Shown here piece after piece: positions 8,693-18,413 of a stretch of DNA of 64,000 nt. The position numbers and the translations under genes are program-made. How positions within the stretch are numbered: the first letter of the stretch is position 1; each line of letters starts with the position of its first letter. Source of the DNA: Algibacter sp. (GTDB lineage Bacteria > Bacteroidota > Bacteroidia > Flavobacteriales > Flavobacteriaceae); assembly GCF_029245835.1 (NCBI RefSeq), contig NZ_JAQWOO010000059.1, positions 38,103 through 102,102 of the forward strand, given 5' to 3'. The notes beneath the pieces were generated by a model that was given only the letters and a program-made list of their open reading frames with translations, was not told where the DNA came from and searched no databases.

Positions 8693-9763
8693 CTATTTAG
8701 CTTTAAACATATCTGGGGTTACAGCCGTTCTAAACCCTAAATGTTCCATAGAAGAATCCATACTAGTGGCCATACGTGCAGAAGCCCTATAACTTGCACA
8801 ATAGGAGTCACTGCATAAAAAAGAACCTCCTTTAATAACCTTTTCCATATTGTAGGGATTATTAGGATTATAATGTTCTGTTGCTCCCCTTGGGTTAACA
8901 ACTAGAGTATTACTATTAAAAAGCTGTTGGTAATAATTTAGATTGTACCAATCACTGGTCCATTCCCAAACATTTCCAGAAATATCATATAATCCATACT
9001 TGTTTGGGCTATATGAACCAACAGGAGCTAATCTTTCATAGCCATCTAGCTTTAAGTTCTTTACAGGAAATTCACCTTCCCAAGTGTTTGCATTTTTATG
9101 AAGCACATCCTTATTATTTCCCCAAAAGTAAATTGTATTATGTACGCCGCCTCTAGCTGCATATTCCCATTCAGCCTCTGTAGGTAACCTTCTACCTGCC
9201 CATTGACAGTAAGCTTGGGCATCTTCAAATGAAACATGAACAACAGGGTAGTTATCTTTATTAATTATAGTACTTCCTTTACCGCTAGGGTTTTTCCAAT
9301 TTGCTCCTATGGTCCAATGCCACCATTGTGAGAAATCATAAAGGTTAGGAACAGTTGATTTTGTTTTTTTAAAAGTTAAAGAACCAGGTTGTAATATGGA
9401 GTCATGTGGTTTTGGTGTTCCCCCTGGAACTTGCAATTTCATATCTTCCCAATCTATAGCTCTTTCTGCGGTAGTAATATAACCGGTCTCTTCTACGAAT
9501 TTTGCAAACTGTTTATTAGTAACCTCCATTACATCCATAAAAAACCCATCTACTTTAACTGTATGCTTTGGTTTTTCATGATGCATTGCCATATTATCAT
9601 TACTTGTTGCTCCTTGTTCAAATACCCCTCCAGGTATCCAAACCATGCCTTCTGGAGCTTTAGCATGTGGATTATCTTGATTTATTTTGGTACTAGTATC
9701 TTTACAACTTACTATGAAAAGTGTTAAAATACACATTAGGTTATATCTAGTAATCCATTTCAT
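8693..9763 (-). CDS. Formylglycine-generating enzyme (sulfatase-modifying factor), lipoprotein
   Basis: 356 residues with lipoprotein signal (FIVSC, Cys20) and a full FGE-sulfatase domain: PEGMVWIPGG, VDGFFMDVMEVTN, WAGRRLPTEAEWEYAARGG, DISGNVWEWTSDWY and GGSFLCSDSYCASYRASAR. The two cysteines of the last motif (about 317 and 322) match the catalytic pair of true FGEs, which convert the sulfatase Cys to formylglycine; many paralogues lack them. Its start overlaps the esterase stop (ATGA), so it is the last gene of an operon that begins with a sulfatase. It would act on exported sulfatases in the periplasm, an inference from the lipid anchor. Confidence 0.88.
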   Translation of the reverse strand: MKWITRYNLMCILTLFIVSCKDTSTKINQDNPHAKAPEGMVWIPGGVFEQGATSNDNMAMHHEKPKHTVKVDGFFMDVMEVTNKQFAKFVEETGYITTAERAIDWEDMKLQVPGGTPKPHDSILQPGSLTFKKTKSTVPNLYDFSQWWHWTIGANWKNPSGKGSTIINKDNYPVVHVSFEDAQAYCQWAGRRLPTEAEWEYAARGGVHNTIYFWGNNKDVLHKNANTWEGEFPVKNLKLDGYERLAPVGSYSPNKYGLYDISGNVWEWTSDWYNLNYYQQLFNSNTLVVNPRGATEHYNPNNPYNMEKVIKGGSFLCSDSYCASYRASARMATSMDSSMEHLGFRTAVTPDMFKAK

Positions 9764-10629
9764 AATAGTTGAGTTTCAGTAAAGGCCTTTATTTTGCTCC
9801 AAGTATCTAGTAATTCTGTTCCTATCCAACCATGACCAGCATTGGGATAAAGTGTGTAATCATTAACTACATTAAGGGAATTTAATTTATCTCTTAAACT
9901 AGTTCCTTGGCTAACTGGTATTAAAGGGTCCTGACCTCCATAAAAATGAATTGTTGGTGGTGAAGTTGATTTAGCTTGATGAACAGGGCTTACTTCCTCT
10001 AAAAAAGATATTGTAGTATTCACACCATAAGAATCTAACAGTTCTTGTAGCAATGGATTAGTATTATTCAAATACGCAGGATCTCTAAAATTCGTTGGTC
10101 CAACTATAGAGGCTACCATTTTTACATTATTATCAATATCAAAACTATAACTCCATAAAAGTGACAAATGACCACCAGCACTAACACCAATAAACCCATA
10201 CTCATCAGAAATCACATAGTCATCTTTCTTTGATTTTAAATCTTCTACAATTGTTGTTATATCATTTATTTGCATTGGATAGGGTGGATTATCCTCATCG
10301 GATAATCTATAATTAATATTTACAAGAGCTACCTCTGGAAAATCAATTTTATAAAGATTAATTAATGATGACATGCTACTTTTGTCACCAGAATTCCAGC
10401 CACCTCCATGAACTAATATCATTACTTTGGTGTCCTCATTCCTGCCTTCTGGAAGATAAATATCGTATGTTTGATTAGTACCTGCACCATAAGACACATT
10501 TAACAACTCCCTATAATTAAGCAACTCATTCTCGTTGATGTTATTTGATAAATCACCTTCATCAGAACAAGATGTAACAATTAAGAATATTGCTAGTATT
10601 ATATTATATTTTAAAATATTTATTTTCAT
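9760..10629 (-). CDS. Alpha/beta-hydrolase lipoprotein, carbohydrate-esterase-like
   Basis: About 289 residues. Lipoprotein signal IFLIVTSCSDE; alpha/beta-hydrolase oxyanion hole HGGGW; nucleophile elbow GVSAGG (Ser about residue 150); acid loop GGQDPLIP; catalytic His in NAGHGW. This is the BD-FAE/carboxylesterase type that often removes acetyl or other esters from PUL substrates. The ATG at 10629 gives a compact signal peptide; an ATG at 10641 is also possible. It overlaps the FGE gene by 4 bp and lies 240 bp after the GH106 gene. Actual ester substrate unknown. Confidence 0.8.
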   Translation of the reverse strand: MKINILKYNIILAIFLIVTSCSDEGDLSNNINENELLNYRELLNVSYGAGTNQTYDIYLPEGRNEDTKVMILVHGGGWNSGDKSSMSSLINLYKIDFPEVALVNINYRLSDEDNPPYPMQINDITTIVEDLKSKKDDYVISDEYGFIGVSAGGHLSLLWSYSFDIDNNVKMVASIVGPTNFRDPAYLNNTNPLLQELLDSYGVNTTISFLEEVSPVHQAKSTSPPTIHFYGGQDPLIPVSQGTSLRDKLNSLNVVNDYTLYPNAGHGWIGTELLDTWSKIKAFTETQLL

Positions 10630-10869
10630 AGCATAATCCATTTAGCATCCTTTTAGTTCAATATTTAGCAACAAATGAAAGTATTCAACATTAAAACAAT
10701 AAGGAACATCAAGTTTTAAACTTTAAAAAACTAATTCAGCTTTTCTTTAATTATCATACTAAGAATTAATAAACAACATTATACAACCAGTTATAATTAC
10801 TACTTTAAAATTACATGAAACAATTAGGATATTTTAAATCAAGCTTTATATTATTTATTTTAAAACCAC

Positions 10870-13800
10870 TTACCATTCTATAATTTCAATGGTTATAGGA
10901 CCTAATAATCCTGAGGATTGTAACTCACTTTCATCTTTATATGGATTATAAGTACACCATGTTTGCCGCTTAGATTTAGGCAATGATGCGTCACCAATCA
11001 ATCGATTCATCCAGTTATTAATGACTTCTACCTTTAGTTCGTTCTTTCCTGAAATTATAAAATTTGTAATATTAATACTATAGGGGGCAGTCCAAATTCC
11101 TCCAACTTCTTTTCCGTTAAGGTAAACTCTGGCTATTGCAGATAGACTGCCTAAATCCAATACTACTTGATTAGTTTTAGAAATATTATCTGTATTAAAT
11201 GTTTTAGTATAAACAGCTTTCCCAGAATAATACTTTATTCTTTTATCATTGAAAGAAGTCCAATCAACTAAACTATCCAATTTTATTGATCCTTTTGGAC
11301 CTCTCCTCAAACTATCAAATTCTACCTCCCAATTTGAGGAAATATCTATTGTAGTCTTTGGAATTGGATAATTAGAAACTAGACTTGCTTTTGACGTTAG
11401 GTTTTGACGGTCTTTAGAGAAGACTATAAATACACTCTCGTAAGGTTCTAATTTCAACGGAACGCTTGTAAATCTTTCCGTACTGTTGTAATCATTAAGC
11501 TCTCTAATTTCACCTGTATTGGCTTGCCATAACTCAGGTATCATGTTAGTTACTCTAAATTCTGGATTTATGATTTGTTTAGAATTTGTTTGATTAGACA
11601 GAAAATAAATATCTGTATTATCCGATTTCCTGTGACCGTAATGAATAGAGTTGTCTTCTGGTAGCTTGCAATCAGGCAATAACTTGATTTTTGTAAACAC
11701 CTCTTCCAAATTTAATCCTTGCAATACTAACCCTTTACCAAGTTTTCTTGAGGTCACGTTCTTTCCATCAACTTCTCCCCATAATTGAGATGCTGTTTGT
11801 TTCAAAACATTATCCGCTTCAGGTTGATTTCTATTACTTGGAGAACGTAGAGGAGGGGAGCCAAGAATAATTCCACCTTCTTCTACTAAAGCTTTAATCT
11901 TGGACAGTAATTCTGGACTCATTGTATCTAATTCAGGAAGAATCAAAACCTTGTATTGTGTTCCATTCGGAAGGGTAAAAAGTCCGTTATTAATGGTCAT
12001 ATCATTCAAGATCACATCAGCATTTATAAAGTCAAATTCATATCCAATGGGTAATTCAGGATTTGTCACGCCAGTCATTATGGGTGTGTTTTCGCCAATG
12101 AAATAAGCGATGTCGGCCACATTCAATCCCTGCTGTAACATCAAGTTAGTACGTTTTAGATAATCTGTAAAAATATCCATATGTTCAAACCATGTATTCT
12201 TTCGATTAAATGGATTACCAAACCATGCATTTACTCCCGGATTTTTCTCTTCATAGGGCTGATGAATATACACGTGTAATAAGGTACTGTTGATTCCTTC
12301 TGCAAAAAATCGATCTCCTCTAGCTTTAAGCATCGCAGGAGTTCTGCTAAAAGGTCTTTTTCCACAAGTAAATGATTCTGCCCAAATTTTTGATTTTCCA
12401 TAAATATGACCACAAGAAATAGCTGCACGATTTTCAATATCACCTAATGAACCCTCGCTCCAAAATTCTCCGGATATTTCATCAGATTGACTACCATACA
12501 GTAAAAATTCTCCTGGAAAGCCCCAGTGACCGTAATTTTCAAGCCAAGTTGTTAAGCCATGTTTATTACTTACTTGTTTCAACCCACCAACGTATTCATA
12601 AGCTACCTTATCTGCCACCATTCTTCTGACATCCCATAGAAAACGGTCCGAAGCGAGTTGACTCTTAACAACAATACCATTGAACGTTGGAAGGAATGGC
12701 ACAGGATCGTAGCCATATGCCTTCTCAAAATCTTCCAGAAAAGTATCTGTCATGTTTTGACCTCCCTTTTCATAGCTATCTTGAACGACCACCTTAAATG
12801 TTTTACGATCTTCTTCTGGAATACGCTTTAATATTTCTCCTATATGCCCATAAAAATGTTGCTCGACATGTGCTTTGCTAATTTTGTCAACTTCATATCC
12901 TGTTGCTTCTGGAGATGCCGGACCATTCTTAATACCTGTAGGTGTCATTCCAGTTCTCAAAATAATCCATTTTCCAGGTGGAACTTCCCAATTTAGAGTT
13001 CCATCGGCCTCAAGCTTATCAGATAAATTTATTACCTCCTTGGGGGATACAATCATAGACATCTCTTCCGGTTCAACTTGATCATCCCAATTGTAATCAT
13101 CGAATTTAGGTAATGGTGTTGGATGCATTTTTGCCAGTGACTTTTCAGCATAATTTCCTAGTAATGGCTGGGAAGAGATAGTAATTTCGGTGAGTCCCGG
13201 ATTTTTATTAATACCTGGAGAAGGCCAATCTTTATGTTTAAGAAATGTAAACTTTAATCGAAAATTTTTTGATTCAATTGGAGCAAAGGAAATTTGTAAT
13301 GGAGCTTGAACATTGAATCCAACATCAAGGGCAAATCTGGAACGATCCATTTCAAATTCATGATGTGTTTTGTAGGCTCCATTTTCTCCTTTAAACTGCA
13401 ATTGAACCTTAGCATATATTGGACTTTTGGGATAATCAAGACTTATACTTCTAGCTGTATATTGTTCTTCGTAATTTACATCAAGAATAAAATCTGTTGA
13501 ACTTGAAAAATATACCGGCTTATCTTTTTTACCATCAAATAATAAATTTAGATTCTGAACCTCTTGATTCGATCTTGTGGTTATCTTACTTGGATCTAAT
13601 TTAGACTTATAATTCTTAGGCATAGGAAATGCAATTACCTCAACGTCCTCAAATAAGTCATTAGGTTGCTCTAATTTTTTCTTGGAAAAGGTCATTGGTC
13701 CTTCAACATAAGTTTCGGAGGATGCTAAATAGCGCATACTATTCTTGGCCTTAATCCAAGGTCCTCCTGATTGACTCCAACCTGGCGAGTTGAATACACC

Positions 13801-14175
13801 AATTTCTATATCAAGTTCAGTAGCTGTTTTTAATGCCAAATGGATACAATCCCACCATTCATCACTTAGCATCTTCACCTTTCCATAGGGCACATTATCC
13901 AAGCCTATATTACCAATGAAGGCTCTATTTATACCAGCCTTCTTCATTGCTTGCAAATCCTTTACAATCCCTTCTTTAGAAATATTATCTGAAATCCAAT
14001 ACCAATAGACTGCCGTCTGAATCGAGTCCGGTGAGTTTTGAAAACTTTGACGTAAATCCTCTACAGATATTGTGGTTTTAGATATATTAGGGGCAGTACA
14101 GGAAAAGGTCACACATAAAATTATTAGGAGTATGACACTATATGTTTGTTTCGTTTTACTCATATCTATTTTCAA
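10870..14175 (-). CDS. GH106-like alpha-L-rhamnosidase, lipoprotein
   Basis: 1101 residues, the usual size for GH106. Lipoprotein signal (CVTFSC). N-terminal catalytic start VYWYWISDNISKEGIVKDL and GINRAFIGNIG, then LSDEWWDCIHLALKTATELDIEIGVFNSPGWSQSGGPWI, all characteristic of GH106. Mid-protein stretches such as KTFKVVVQDSYEKGGQNMTD and TTWLENYGHWGFPGEF carry candidate acidic residues. The C-terminus has a galactose-binding-like beta-sandwich (YLNGKEVGGIWTAPY). Known members remove alpha-L-rhamnose from complex glycans such as rhamnogalacturonan II or ulvan oligosaccharides; here it fits the rhamnose catabolic genes. Same strand as the sulfatase/FGE operon. Confidence 0.85.
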   Translation of the reverse strand: MKIDMSKTKQTYSVILLIILCVTFSCTAPNISKTTISVEDLRQSFQNSPDSIQTAVYWYWISDNISKEGIVKDLQAMKKAGINRAFIGNIGLDNVPYGKVKMLSDEWWDCIHLALKTATELDIEIGVFNSPGWSQSGGPWIKAKNSMRYLASSETYVEGPMTFSKKKLEQPNDLFEDVEVIAFPMPKNYKSKLDPSKITTRSNQEVQNLNLLFDGKKDKPVYFSSSTDFILDVNYEEQYTARSISLDYPKSPIYAKVQLQFKGENGAYKTHHEFEMDRSRFALDVGFNVQAPLQISFAPIESKNFRLKFTFLKHKDWPSPGINKNPGLTEITISSQPLLGNYAEKSLAKMHPTPLPKFDDYNWDDQVEPEEMSMIVSPKEVINLSDKLEADGTLNWEVPPGKWIILRTGMTPTGIKNGPASPEATGYEVDKISKAHVEQHFYGHIGEILKRIPEEDRKTFKVVVQDSYEKGGQNMTDTFLEDFEKAYGYDPVPFLPTFNGIVVKSQLASDRFLWDVRRMVADKVAYEYVGGLKQVSNKHGLTTWLENYGHWGFPGEFLLYGSQSDEISGEFWSEGSLGDIENRAAISCGHIYGKSKIWAESFTCGKRPFSRTPAMLKARGDRFFAEGINSTLLHVYIHQPYEEKNPGVNAWFGNPFNRKNTWFEHMDIFTDYLKRTNLMLQQGLNVADIAYFIGENTPIMTGVTNPELPIGYEFDFINADVILNDMTINNGLFTLPNGTQYKVLILPELDTMSPELLSKIKALVEEGGIILGSPPLRSPSNRNQPEADNVLKQTASQLWGEVDGKNVTSRKLGKGLVLQGLNLEEVFTKIKLLPDCKLPEDNSIHYGHRKSDNTDIYFLSNQTNSKQIINPEFRVTNMIPELWQANTGEIRELNDYNSTERFTSVPLKLEPYESVFIVFSKDRQNLTSKASLVSNYPIPKTTIDISSNWEVEFDSLRRGPKGSIKLDSLVDWTSFNDKRIKYYSGKAVYTKTFNTDNISKTNQVVLDLGSLSAIARVYLNGKEVGGIWTAPYSINITNFIISGKNELKVEVINNWMNRLIGDASLPKSKRQTWCTYNPYKDESELQSSGLLGPITIEIIEW

Positions 14176-14274
14176 AATAAGATTAGGGTATTTAAATTAT
14201 AATTTTGCTTAATCTTAAGCATAACAATATATCATTTGAAATATTTGACATCCCATTGACATGTTAAACTATTT

Positions 14275-15219
14275 TTAGTTTTTTGATTGGATATCATATA
14301 TTGTTTCTCTCATTTCCTCCAATTGCCCAATAATTATATAATATTCATATTCAAATACAGAATTCTTGTAAAGTGCTACTTTCTTTACTGGAGCAATATA
14401 GGAAGTAGAACCACTTTCAGCTTCACCTCCAGGTCGACCGGACATTCCGGCTAAAAAACTTTGTGTTGATGGAGAGTATACAGCCATTCCCCAATTATTT
14501 TGATCTACAAAAGCCATCCAGCTTTCTGTTATTTCACCATTTTGATATCTACCCCAAAAACCGTTTTGTAAAAATTTAACTTCTAATTTTTTCATGGGCC
14601 CTTTGGTAAATGGCTTCTCTCCCACATAACTATATAATTCGCTTAGACTTGAAATTGGATATACAGCAGGTAATTCTTGTGACCTTTTCATACCTTCACC
14701 ATATAAGGTATCCGTTCGCTGACAGGTTAGTTTATTTTTAACCTTTATCACATTGTCTTCTAATGTGGTCCATTGTTCCATAATTGCTTCTGCCGGTTTG
14801 TTATTCATATCCCAAAGCATTGGAATACATTGAGTATAAACCGTATTTCCTTTTATCTCAGATGCCAATATTTGGGCTCGATTAAAATAGGCATCACCAA
14901 CCTGAATAGGATTCCATGTCCACGGTGACCACCGCGGACTTTGCCCTTCATCCTGTCTATCTAAACGCTTACCTGCATAATATGATTGCTGAATGTACCT
15001 CCCTTCATCATGAATGTTCACCAAATTCCTTTTTTCATCGGTTTTAGAAATAAATGAGATAGCACCTCCACGAGTCAAATCTAATTTAATGAGCAACGAA
15101 TTGTTCCTCATCTCAAGAGTTTTGTCATTCTTAAAGCTTTCAACTTTTTGGGACTTGCAACTGTATGTTAGACTTATCAACACAAAAAGAATTAATGAAT
15201 GTTTTGCTTTTTTATTCAT
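14275..15219 (-). CDS. Unrecognised PUL lipoprotein, beta-sandwich-like
   Basis: 314 residues with lipoprotein signal (LISLTYSC). Not assigned to a family. Visible features: LLIKLDLTRGGAISFISKTD near the N-terminus, GRYIQQSYYAGKRLDRQDEGQSP and WSPWTWNPIQVGDAY, then strand-rich sequence with LEDNVIKVKNKLTCQRTDT and WMAFVDQNNWGMAVYSP. The opening resembles mutarotase/lyase-type beta-sandwich domains and is loosely like the secreted protein at 36370-37887. It sits 6 bp after a sulfatase and 99 bp before the GH106 gene, so a catalytic or binding role on the same glycan is likely but unproven. Confidence 0.65.
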   Translation of the reverse strand: MNKKAKHSLILFVLISLTYSCKSQKVESFKNDKTLEMRNNSLLIKLDLTRGGAISFISKTDEKRNLVNIHDEGRYIQQSYYAGKRLDRQDEGQSPRWSPWTWNPIQVGDAYFNRAQILASEIKGNTVYTQCIPMLWDMNNKPAEAIMEQWTTLEDNVIKVKNKLTCQRTDTLYGEGMKRSQELPAVYPISSLSELYSYVGEKPFTKGPMKKLEVKFLQNGFWGRYQNGEITESWMAFVDQNNWGMAVYSPSTQSFLAGMSGRPGGEAESGSTSYIAPVKKVALYKNSVFEYEYYIIIGQLEEMRETIYDIQSKN

Positions 15220-15225
15220 GCTTTT

Positions 15226-16686
15226 TTACTTTTTAAAATAATAATTATACCATCTTCGTTCTCTGCCTTGCTCATTTCTAAGACCGGGTTTTTGTAATCC
15301 ATTGGCCCATTTTTCTAGCTTAGCTCTCATCTTTGAAACCAATTTAGGATATTTATTAATTAGGTTTTTACTTTCGTGTAAATCACCTGACACGTCGAAA
15401 AGAAACTCTCTTTCACCTGCTTTAAGATACTTCATATTACCCTCACGAATAGCTCCTTGATTCCAAAATCTCCAATAAAGTGCTTCATGAGGATCTCCAG
15501 TTTTTTTACCCTCAAGAAATGGAATTATATTCACACCATCAAGCTGTTTTGATTTGGATAATCCTGCTACAGCGATAGAAGTTGCCGCTACATCAAGTGA
15601 CGAAACAGGACGGTCATAGATTTTACCTTTAGGTAACCTTTTAGGCCATGAAATGATATATGGTATTCTAATACCACCTTCAGACAACATTCCTTTCTCA
15701 CCAATATATGGGTCATTTAAAGAACCATCCCAAGCCCCTCCCTTGAAGCTAATTGGCAAATCTTCTTTCTTGATTTTAAGAGGAGCCCCATTATCGCTAA
15801 TAAAAAATATTATTGTATCATCTAAAATACCATACTTTTCAAGGGAAGAACGAATGGCACCAACACCGTCATCAATTGCGGATAACATTGCCAAAGCGTG
15901 TCGTCTTCTTTCAGGCATATCACCAGGAAATCGATCTAAATATTTCTTGGTAGCTTCAAGTGGTACATGTGGACCAAAATAAGACAAATAGAAAAAGAAG
16001 GGGGTTTCGTAATTCCTATCAATGAACGTCAATGCAGCCTCTGTTTGAACATCAAGCCTAAAACGTTTATCAATAAAATGTTGCTTTTCAATAGAATTTC
16101 CTTTCAAATCATAATTAACCCAATAACGAATCATTTCACCTTGAAAACAATCATCAAAACCTCTTTCAGAAGGCATATAAGCTAGCTTTTTTGAGAAAGG
16201 AATGTCTCTTGGATTTAATTTTTTTCCTGCCAATTCTGGCATATTCTCCTTGATCCAATCCTTTTCAATATGATTTGGTTCTAAATGCCATTTACCTGTC
16301 ATTCCTGTTATATATCCTGCTTCTTTTAATCTTGTTGGGATAAGAACCTCATCGAGAGGTAATGGTATTGTACCGTTTTCATCCAATCCGAATCGTTGTT
16401 GGTATCTTCCCGTGAGCAATCCTGCTCTCGAAGGAGTGCATTGTGGAGCAGTTATGTAACCAGAAGTCATTCGTACTCCGGCCTCAGCCATAGCATCAAT
16501 ATGAGGAGTCTTTATATCGTCAAGCTGTCCTTGTACACCAAGATCTGCATAACCATGGTCATCAGTAAAAATGACAATTATGTTGGGTTTTTTTTTATTC
16601 TGGTTTGTTTGAGCAATAAATGTTTGACTTTCTGCTAAACAAAATAAAAGTATTGCATAAACCTTGAATCTAAGAATCTTCTTCAT
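15226..16686 (-). CDS. Formylglycine-dependent sulfatase (S1 family)
   Basis: 486 residues with signal peptide (YAILLFCLAESQTFIAQ). Metal-binding start NIIVIFTDDHGY; active-site CTPSRAGLLTGR with the Cys (about 83) that becomes formylglycine; GKWHLEPN; and a C-terminal FISDNGAPL Asp-Asn pair. The motif is complete, so it is probably active. It is the first gene of the minus-strand operon that continues with the unknown lipoprotein, GH106, esterase and FGE, and an operator-like repeat lies 78 bp upstream. It would hydrolyse sulfate esters of the imported or surface-bound glycan; regiospecificity cannot be read from sequence. Confidence 0.92.
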   Translation of the reverse strand: MKKILRFKVYAILLFCLAESQTFIAQTNQNKKKPNIIVIFTDDHGYADLGVQGQLDDIKTPHIDAMAEAGVRMTSGYITAPQCTPSRAGLLTGRYQQRFGLDENGTIPLPLDEVLIPTRLKEAGYITGMTGKWHLEPNHIEKDWIKENMPELAGKKLNPRDIPFSKKLAYMPSERGFDDCFQGEMIRYWVNYDLKGNSIEKQHFIDKRFRLDVQTEAALTFIDRNYETPFFFYLSYFGPHVPLEATKKYLDRFPGDMPERRRHALAMLSAIDDGVGAIRSSLEKYGILDDTIIFFISDNGAPLKIKKEDLPISFKGGAWDGSLNDPYIGEKGMLSEGGIRIPYIISWPKRLPKGKIYDRPVSSLDVAATSIAVAGLSKSKQLDGVNIIPFLEGKKTGDPHEALYWRFWNQGAIREGNMKYLKAGEREFLFDVSGDLHESKNLINKYPKLVSKMRAKLEKWANGLQKPGLRNEQGRERRWYNYYFKK

Positions 16687-16763
16687 TGGTATGATTTTAT
16701 TAAATGAATATACTGACTCATAATAAACTTGTTGGCAAGGTATTGAATTAACTGAACCTTGCT

Positions 16764-16781
16764 ATCCTGTTCAGTACTGTA
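16764..16781. promoter_or_regulatory. PUL operator repeat, upstream of the sulfatase operon
   Basis: ATCCTGTT-CA-GTACTGTA, two 8-mers in direct orientation with a 10-bp period, 78 bp upstream of the sulfatase start. It matches the consensus ATCCTGYA-N2-RTACTGTA seen at seven other promoters of the locus. Confidence 0.7.
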
Positions 16782-16811
16782 TAAAACTGCTCAAAATATT
16801 CTTAAACAAAA

Positions 16812-18215
16812 CTATTTCTGAAAATATCTACTAAAAACTAAGAAAAGTATTCCACATAACAACCAAGCCGGTAGTGTAACAAAAGACAAAAAAACGTCAA
16901 ATTGAACTGAAATAAAATAAAAAAGACCAAAGCTTATTGCCCATGCTAAGAATACAGATTTATTAAATGAAATGTTTGCTGTTTCTGCATAGTTTTTAAT
17001 TATCCCAGCTTTTTTATGATAAAAATGTTCGAATACAATTATTGCTCCAAAAGGGGCTAAAATAAATCCATACAAAGCTACAAACCCTAACAGTTTCATT
17101 GCGAAAGCAGGAAATAAACCAGCTATGGTTGCAATAGAACCTGCTAAAATTGTGACCTTAAAGGTTGATAATTTTGGCAGAATTGCTTGAAATGCCAAAC
17201 CAGCTCTATAAATAGTAGGGTTGGCTGTTGTCCAACCAGCCAATACCACGGCAATAATACCAAAAATACCAATAGCATTATTTGCTAAAGGTCCAGGAGC
17301 AACTGGTGGGGCATCACCATTAACTAAAAAAACCTGAGCTTCTGGTGATTTTAAATATACTGCATATAATAATGCTGCAGCAATCCATGCCATGTAATGC
17401 CCTACGTACATTCCTGCTGCCGTTGTCCAGCCAGATTTGGCTTCCTTTGCAAATCGGAAAACTGATAAATCTGACATTCCTACATGCATGGCTGCATTGG
17501 CAAACCATGACCAAATAACAACATGCCAAAACGTAAACTTTGTTTGCCCTGGAAAAGGTTTACCGCCTTCTCCCCAGATTTCCCAGAAATCTGAAAAACT
17601 AGCAACATCTAATTGAATTAATGCCACAATACCAGCGACAACAAAAGCTAAAACAATAAATGGGGACATCCAGTTGGCTGCTTTAGTTACTGTATCATAA
17701 CCACGAGCAGCTATAACAGAAATTACCGCACCGATTAAAATTACTATAATAATCCAAGTGATGCCATTAGGCATTGTATCAGTTAGTTTAGGCATTGGCA
17801 TATCAAACGGAATACCTACTGCTGTGGCAGATACGGTAACCATTGCTCCAGCCAAAAAACAAAACAATATACCATTAGCCAAATTATAACCAGTCACCAA
17901 TTTTTTACCACAAATTTTTTCTAATTGATAATAAAGGGTTAATCTATTTTTTACTGCTATTTCTGCTGTTAAAAAACGCCAACTAAGCACCGCTAACAAG
18001 TTTCCTATTAAGAGGCCTACAATCAAATCAAAAGCACTTACACCTGCCGTCAGGAACAATGGACCAATCATAAATTCTGTCCCAGCAGCATGCTCACCAG
18101 CATACATGCCAATAAAACTTTTCCAACCTTTAAGTTTTGACTGTGTCACTGGGGTTCTTTCAAACTCCCCACCAGCTAAATCTTCAATATCATCTTCTAT
18201 ATTGTATTGACTCAT
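16812..18215 (-). CDS. NCS1-type (purine-cytosine permease-like) transporter
   Basis: 467 residues, about 12 hydrophobic segments. N-terminal cytosolic tail RTPVTQSKLKGWKSFIGMYAGEHAAGTEFMIGP followed by membrane helices; the sequence GWTTANPTIYRAGLAFQ recalls the NCS1/cytosine permease fold. Known members carry nucleobases, hydantoins or vitamins. Position at the 3' end of a rhamnose catabolic cluster, with its own operator, suggests it imports a product of the degraded glycan, possibly rhamnose, but this is inference. No RhaT- or MFS-type rhamnose transporter was seen in the window. Confidence 0.8.
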   Translation of the reverse strand: MSQYNIEDDIEDLAGGEFERTPVTQSKLKGWKSFIGMYAGEHAAGTEFMIGPLFLTAGVSAFDLIVGLLIGNLLAVLSWRFLTAEIAVKNRLTLYYQLEKICGKKLVTGYNLANGILFCFLAGAMVTVSATAVGIPFDMPMPKLTDTMPNGITWIIIVILIGAVISVIAARGYDTVTKAANWMSPFIVLAFVVAGIVALIQLDVASFSDFWEIWGEGGKPFPGQTKFTFWHVVIWSWFANAAMHVGMSDLSVFRFAKEAKSGWTTAAGMYVGHYMAWIAAALLYAVYLKSPEAQVFLVNGDAPPVAPGPLANNAIGIFGIIAVVLAGWTTANPTIYRAGLAFQAILPKLSTFKVTILAGSIATIAGLFPAFAMKLLGFVALYGFILAPFGAIIVFEHFYHKKAGIIKNYAETANISFNKSVFLAWAISFGLFYFISVQFDVFLSFVTLPAWLLCGILFLVFSRYFQK

Positions 18216-18297
18216 GAACTTTTATTGTTTTTAGTTACTAATGTTATATTTACTTAAAACTACAATTACGAAAATAACCTTCGTATTAGGTTTTTCC

Positions 18298-18315
18298 GTC
18301 CTGTACCATCCCGCA
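18298..18315. promoter_or_regulatory. PUL operator repeat, upstream of the permease
   Basis: GTCCTGTA-CC-ATCCCGCA, 83 bp upstream of the permease start. It is the most diverged of the eight copies, but the direct 10-bp-period arrangement is kept. Confidence 0.55.
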
Positions 18316-18413
18316 CATGAAAAATATGACCATAATCAAAATTCAGTTAAACAGTACAATACCTACTCGGAAGAAATGTTAGAAAAAACCAAGATTTACA
18401 ACTTTAAAGATTC

